Shown here in pieces: positions 5,677-9,134 of a stretch of DNA of 9,134 nucleotides. The stretch is from Desulfuromonas sp. (lineage in GTDB: Bacteria; Desulfobacterota; Desulfuromonadia; Desulfuromonadales; Trichloromonadaceae): positions 1 through 9,134 of the forward strand of contig JAQYWA010000067.1 in the NCBI GenBank assembly GCA_030145265.1. Reading direction: 5' to 3'. Every line of letters begins with the position of its first letter. Position 1 is the stretch's first letter. The notes beneath the pieces are model-generated. The model did not search any database. It saw only the letters and a program-made list of their open reading frames with translations, and had not been told where the DNA came from. The translations under genes were made by a program, and so were the position numbers.

Positions 5677-7746
5677 ATGACAAACCGAAAATCAGCGAAA
5701 GACAACGAAACTCTCCTCCATCACATGCAGGCGGTCAAGGGGGGCAAGCGGCGTTTTGAAAACGCGTTTCAGGGCGTGGCCCGGATGATCCTGGAGCAGG
5801 ATATCGAGAAGGTCGTGGTCAACGGTAAGACCACCTATGACTTCAAGATTTTCCGGACGGGCGGCAAGCATGTCATCGGCATGTACGACGAGATCAACAG
5901 TTTTGTCTCCTTTGTGAAGGATGCCGCCGAAGGGGGTTCCTCCAAGGAGATGGCCTTCGTCCTGGTCGGCGAACCAGGCAACGGCAAAACCTTTTTTGTC
6001 GAGTTTCTCTGCAGCAAGTATCGGAGTTTTCTGTCTCTGCCGGAGAATCGCAAGTACACCTTCCAGTTTACCGGCCTTGATCAGCTGGAAAGCTACGGAC
6101 GGATCAGCGTGATTGAATCGCAGAACTACGAAGATCCGATGGTCCTGGCAATGAATCTTTTCGATACTCCGGATGAAACTCGTGCGTTTCTGGGCAAGCA
6201 GGGGCTTTCCAATGAGGAAATCGATACAATTTATCTGAATTACCGGCCGATGGGGGCCTGCAGCGCCTACATCTGGGATGACCTGCGGGGTTTCACTGGT
6301 GGCGATATCGACGAGATGCTCAAGCATATCAAAATCGTGCCGGTGCCCTTGACCGAAAGCCTCGGCACGGTGACCGGCAAGTATGCGGCCAAAGACAAAA
6401 TCACCTCGAGCGCCGTCGACCTGCTCGGTGAAGAGTCTATCCAGCGCCTGTTGCACATCACCGACACCAACAACCCCTACCGGTTCGACCTGCGGCGCGG
6501 GGCCCTGGCCCGGGTGGCCGGCGGCGGCATCCATTTTTCGGACGAAATTTTCAAAAACAAGAAAGACCTGGTGCAGGTCTATCTCGGCGTGATCCAGAAC
6601 CGGATGATCGAGATCGACGGCTACAAGTGGCCGATCGACTCACTGATCATCGCCACCAGCAATAACTCCGAATTCAACCGCTTTCTGGCTGAAAAGGAAG
6701 AGGCGCCGATCGTCGACCGTTGCCGGATCTGTTACGTTTCCCACAACACCAATTACCGTATGCAGAAGCACCTGACCGCGTACGCCATCGGCAGCGACAC
6801 CAAGACCACCCTGACCCGCGAGGATCTGCACCAGGATCCCAACCTTAACTACGCAGCATCGATCGCGGTTATCCTGTCGCGGTTGCCCCATTCCGAAAAA
6901 CTTACCCCGGTTGAGACCATGAAGCTCGCCGCCGGCGAAGTGGCTGGCGAGAAGAGTCTCAAGGCCCTGGCCGAGGTGATCGATACGCTCAATCAGGATC
7001 CGGACATCACCAAGCGTTTCGGTCAGAAGGGCCTGGGACAGCGCAACCTTGGCCGCGTCATCCAGTTGCTGGTGGAGAGTTCCGAGACCAACGAGGGGCG
7101 CTGCATGGTCGCCTACGATGTGTACAATGCCGTTGAGCGGGTGATTCTCGACTACGTCTCCGACGCCCACGACCGGGCCAAGTATCTCGAGGATCTGAAA
7201 ACTGCCCGGGGCCTGTATCGCGAACGGGTGATGACCGAGATGTTCAACGCCTACATGGACGAGCCCTACGCGATCCGCAAGGATGTCATGAATTACGTCA
7301 ATACCATCATCGGTATCGACGCCGAGAATCTCGGCCCGGATAAAATGTGGAAATACAAGGACCCGCAGACCGGCGAGTTGAAGGCGATGAAGATTGACGA
7401 ACGCTACGTGCAGAATATCGAAGACCGTCTCGGCCTCAAGACCGAAGAGCAGCGCGAAACCTTCCGTACCGCAGTCCGCAAGATTTACGGGCAGAAGATT
7501 TCCGTCGATCCCAACTACGACTTTATGGACAACCTCGAACTGGTCAAGGCCGTCACCGACGTGCGGCTCAAGTCGGATATTGCCGGTGCCGGCAGCCTGA
7601 TCGGCGCCCTGGCCAACCGCACCAACGAGGAGAACCAGAAACTCTACGACCGCATGATCGACACTATGCTGAACAAACTCGGCTATTGTCGGACCTGTGC
7701 TCAGAAGACTATTGAGTATTTCTGTACCCAAGAGGACGAAGAGTAG
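5677..7746 (+). CDS. prkA: PrkA-family AAA+ ATPase / serine protein kinase
   Basis: The protein has 689 residues from ATG 5677 (E. coli YeaG has 644). The N-terminal half is the PrkA AAA+ domain: Walker A 'GEPGNGKT' (98-105), a Walker-B-like 'GGIHFSDEIF' with Asp289-Glu290, and a sensor-like 'IATSNNSEF' (325-333). The C-terminal third corresponds to the PrkA kinase region, but classic eukaryotic-type kinase motifs cannot be picked out. PrkA/YeaG are stress, stationary-phase or sporulation-related cytoplasmic kinases, and AAA+ protease-like activity has also been reported for B. subtilis PrkA. Odd features are C349-x2-C352 in 'DRCRICYV' and a tail C671-x2-C674-x8-C683. The start is chosen from remembered family N-termini; GGGGGA (5663-5668) lies 8 nt upstream. 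A GTG at 5626 would add 17 residues. yeaH follows after 15 bp. Confidence 0.95.
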   Translation: MTNRKSAKDNETLLHHMQAVKGGKRRFENAFQGVARMILEQDIEKVVVNGKTTYDFKIFRTGGKHVIGMYDEINSFVSFVKDAAEGGSSKEMAFVLVGEPGNGKTFFVEFLCSKYRSFLSLPENRKYTFQFTGLDQLESYGRISVIESQNYEDPMVLAMNLFDTPDETRAFLGKQGLSNEEIDTIYLNYRPMGACSAYIWDDLRGFTGGDIDEMLKHIKIVPVPLTESLGTVTGKYAAKDKITSSAVDLLGEESIQRLLHITDTNNPYRFDLRRGALARVAGGGIHFSDEIFKNKKDLVQVYLGVIQNRMIEIDGYKWPIDSLIIATSNNSEFNRFLAEKEEAPIVDRCRICYVSHNTNYRMQKHLTAYAIGSDTKTTLTREDLHQDPNLNYAASIAVILSRLPHSEKLTPVETMKLAAGEVAGEKSLKALAEVIDTLNQDPDITKRFGQKGLGQRNLGRVIQLLVESSETNEGRCMVAYDVYNAVERVILDYVSDAHDRAKYLEDLKTARGLYRERVMTEMFNAYMDEPYAIRKDVMNYVNTIIGIDAENLGPDKMWKYKDPQTGELKAMKIDERYVQNIEDRLGLKTEEQRETFRTAVRKIYGQKISVDPNYDFMDNLELVKAVTDVRLKSDIAGAGSLIGALANRTNEENQKLYDRMIDTMLNKLGYCRTCAQKTIEYFCTQEDEE

Positions 7747-7761
7747 AGGGGCGAGGCGACG

Positions 7762-9134
7762 ATGAACCCCAGACTGAAGGCACTTTTTAACAGTATCAAG
7801 GCGCAGGGGGTGTCCCCCGAGCGGGAGCGGCGGTTGCTGCAGGAGCTGCATTCCGGCAGCGACCATGGGCCGGTCCCGCCTGCGGCCAGTCCGCTGCGTC
7901 GGTTGGACGAAGCCTTTGCCCAGCTCTATGGTGCCGGGGATCTCTGCGCCATGCAGAAAATGGATTCCGGGCAAGGATCGTACTCTACCAGCATCCGCTC
8001 CCTCGATGAACTGCTCGAGCGGGACAACCGACGGGAACAGGATGGTTTCCCCCGCAAGATTCGGGTCGGCCGAATGATCAAGCCCGGCCGCGGCGGTGAC
8101 GACAAGGTGGTCATAGTGCCAACCACGGCCGAAGAGAAGTTCATCCACGACCCGACCTTTCAGCCCCCCGAAAAGGGGGATTCTACCGGGGGCTCGGGGG
8201 ACGGTGAAGAAGGAGAGGTCATCGGTGAACAGCCGATGCGGCCTGAGCCGGGAGAGGGAACCGGGGAAGCCGGCCAGGGAGGAGGGGGGGCGCACGAGGT
8301 TGAATCGAGCGCTTACGATCTTGGCCGGATCCTTTCAGAGAAATTCAAGTTGCCCAACCTGAAAGAGAAGGGCAAGAAGCGCTCCCTTACCCGTTATATT
8401 TACGACCTTACTGACAAAAATCGAGGGTTCGGCCAAGTGCTCGACAAGAAAGCCACCCTGCGCAGTGTGTTGAAAACCAACATTGGACTGGGAAACATTC
8501 CCGACTTCAACGATATCGACACCAGCCGGCTTCTGATTTCACCCAACGACAAGGTGTACCGGGTGCTCTCCAAGGAAAAAGACTACGAATCTCAGGCGAT
8601 GGTCTTTTTCCTGCGCGACTACTCCGGGTCGATGGCCGGCAAGCCCACCGACATTGTCGTGACCCAGCATGTGTTGATCTACAGCTGGCTGTTGTTCCAG
8701 TACGAGAAGCAGGTCGAGTCGCGTTTTATCCTGCATGATACCGAGGCCCACGAGGTTCCTGATTTTTATAGCTATTACAACTCCAAGGTGGCCGGTGGCA
8801 CCAAGGTAGCGGCGGCCTACCAGATGGTCAACGAAATCGTCGACAAGGAGAACCTGGCCAAGGATTACAACATCTACGTTTTTCATGGCACCGACGGTGA
8901 CGACTGGGATTCCAGCGGCAAGGAGGCCTTGCCTGAGCTGGAAAAAATGCTGAAGTATACCAGCCGCACCGGCATCACCATCGCCGAGCGCGTCGGGTCG
9001 ATGGGCAACGCCGGCAACACCGAGGTGCAGAGATATCTCAACCAGTCCGGATTGCTCGAAGCGCATCCCGGCCTGATCCGTCTCGATGTCATGGGTGAAG
9101 ACGCCGGCGAACCGCGCATAATCGAGGGGATCAA
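7762..9134 (+). CDS. yeaH: YeaH/DUF444 family vWA-type protein (3' end cut by window edge)
   Basis: The frame is open from ATG 7762 to the right edge, 457 visible residues, already longer than the E. coli YeaH (427). Residues 1-133 form a variable N-terminus. About 136-183 is a Gly/Glu/Pro-rich low-complexity linker. From about 184 the conserved DUF444 core runs: 'DYSGSM' (286-291), 'AGGTKV' with Thr347, and 'GTDGDDW' with Asp378/Asp380. Together these resemble the metal-ion-dependent adhesion site (DxSxS, T, D) of von Willebrand A domains. YeaH is co-expressed with YeaG/PrkA in enterobacteria and linked to nitrogen-starvation and stationary-phase survival; its biochemical function is unknown. 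GAGG (7753-7756) is 5 nt before the ATG. Only 15 bp separate it from prkA, so they form an operon; a spoVR/ycgB gene commonly comes next but is outside the window. Confidence 0.93.
   Translation, partial: MNPRLKALFNSIKAQGVSPERERRLLQELHSGSDHGPVPPAASPLRRLDEAFAQLYGAGDLCAMQKMDSGQGSYSTSIRSLDELLERDNRREQDGFPRKIRVGRMIKPGRGGDDKVVIVPTTAEEKFIHDPTFQPPEKGDSTGGSGDGEEGEVIGEQPMRPEPGEGTGEAGQGGGGAHEVESSAYDLGRILSEKFKLPNLKEKGKKRSLTRYIYDLTDKNRGFGQVLDKKATLRSVLKTNIGLGNIPDFNDIDTSRLLISPNDKVYRVLSKEKDYESQAMVFFLRDYSGSMAGKPTDIVVTQHVLIYSWLLFQYEKQVESRFILHDTEAHEVPDFYSYYNSKVAGGTKVAAAYQMVNEIVDKENLAKDYNIYVFHGTDGDDWDSSGKEALPELEKMLKYTSRTGITIAERVGSMGNAGNTEVQRYLNQSGLLEAHPGLIRLDVMGEDAGEPRIIEGI

Noticed and set aside
6640..8295. Long open frame (551 codons) on the minus strand opposite prkA and yeaH
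   Set aside because: It lies antisense across two clear genes; its translation has no recognisable domain and its openness follows from the GC-biased third positions of the real genes.
1..9134. tRNA/rRNA genes, CRISPR arrays, insertion sequences or phage genes
   Set aside because: I scanned both strands for spaced direct repeats, terminal inverted repeats, transposase or integrase motifs and tRNA-like cloverleafs and saw none; this was by eye, not computed.

Overview
The window reads as ordinary chromosomal DNA of a Gram-negative bacterium with fairly high GC. The gene set and the particular PrkA variant (kinase with a cysteine-rich tail, followed by a DUF444/YeaH gene) suggest a member of the Desulfuromonadales (Geobacter/Desulfuromonas-like, formerly Deltaproteobacteria). 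That placement is an inference from remembered family sequences, not a computed result. No transposon, phage gene, CRISPR array, tRNA or rRNA is visible, and no gene-free stretch exceeds 300 bases.

Layout. Positions 1-1626 are on the minus strand: class II fructose-1,6-bisphosphatase glpX (673-1626), then a cytidylate kinase-like gene (start at 536) that runs off the left edge. A 135-bp divergent intergenic region with two abutting palindromes separates glpX from a plus-strand pair: an exported single-domain rhodanese (1762-2157) and a cytoplasmic glycerophosphodiester phosphodiesterase (2167-2880). Next come a HAD-family phosphatase behind a near-consensus sigma-70 promoter (3002-3646) and a MidA/NDUFAF7-type SAM-dependent methyltransferase (3736-4911). 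A two-gene unit then encodes a 73-residue NifU C-terminal-type Fe-S scaffold and a 65-residue protein of unknown function (5019-5464). It has its own promoter and ends in a 13-bp-stem intrinsic terminator. From 5677 to the right edge runs prkA (AAA+ ATPase/serine protein kinase) and, 15 bp after its stop, a yeaH/DUF444 gene with a von Willebrand A-type metal-site motif. The latter is cut by the window end; in many bacteria a spoVR/ycgB gene follows.

How the genes fit together. Most units are independent housekeeping functions: gluconeogenesis (GlpX), phospholipid head-group turnover (GDPD), sulfur handling in the envelope (rhodanese), Fe-S cluster delivery (Nfu) and possibly complex I assembly (MidA-type). 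The most interesting part is the right-hand third. PrkA and YeaH form a widely co-conserved but mechanistically unclear stress/stationary-phase module, and its architecture (AAA+ ATPase plus vWA protein) recalls MoxR/RavA-type remodelling pairs. The best small unknown is the 65-residue partner of Nfu.
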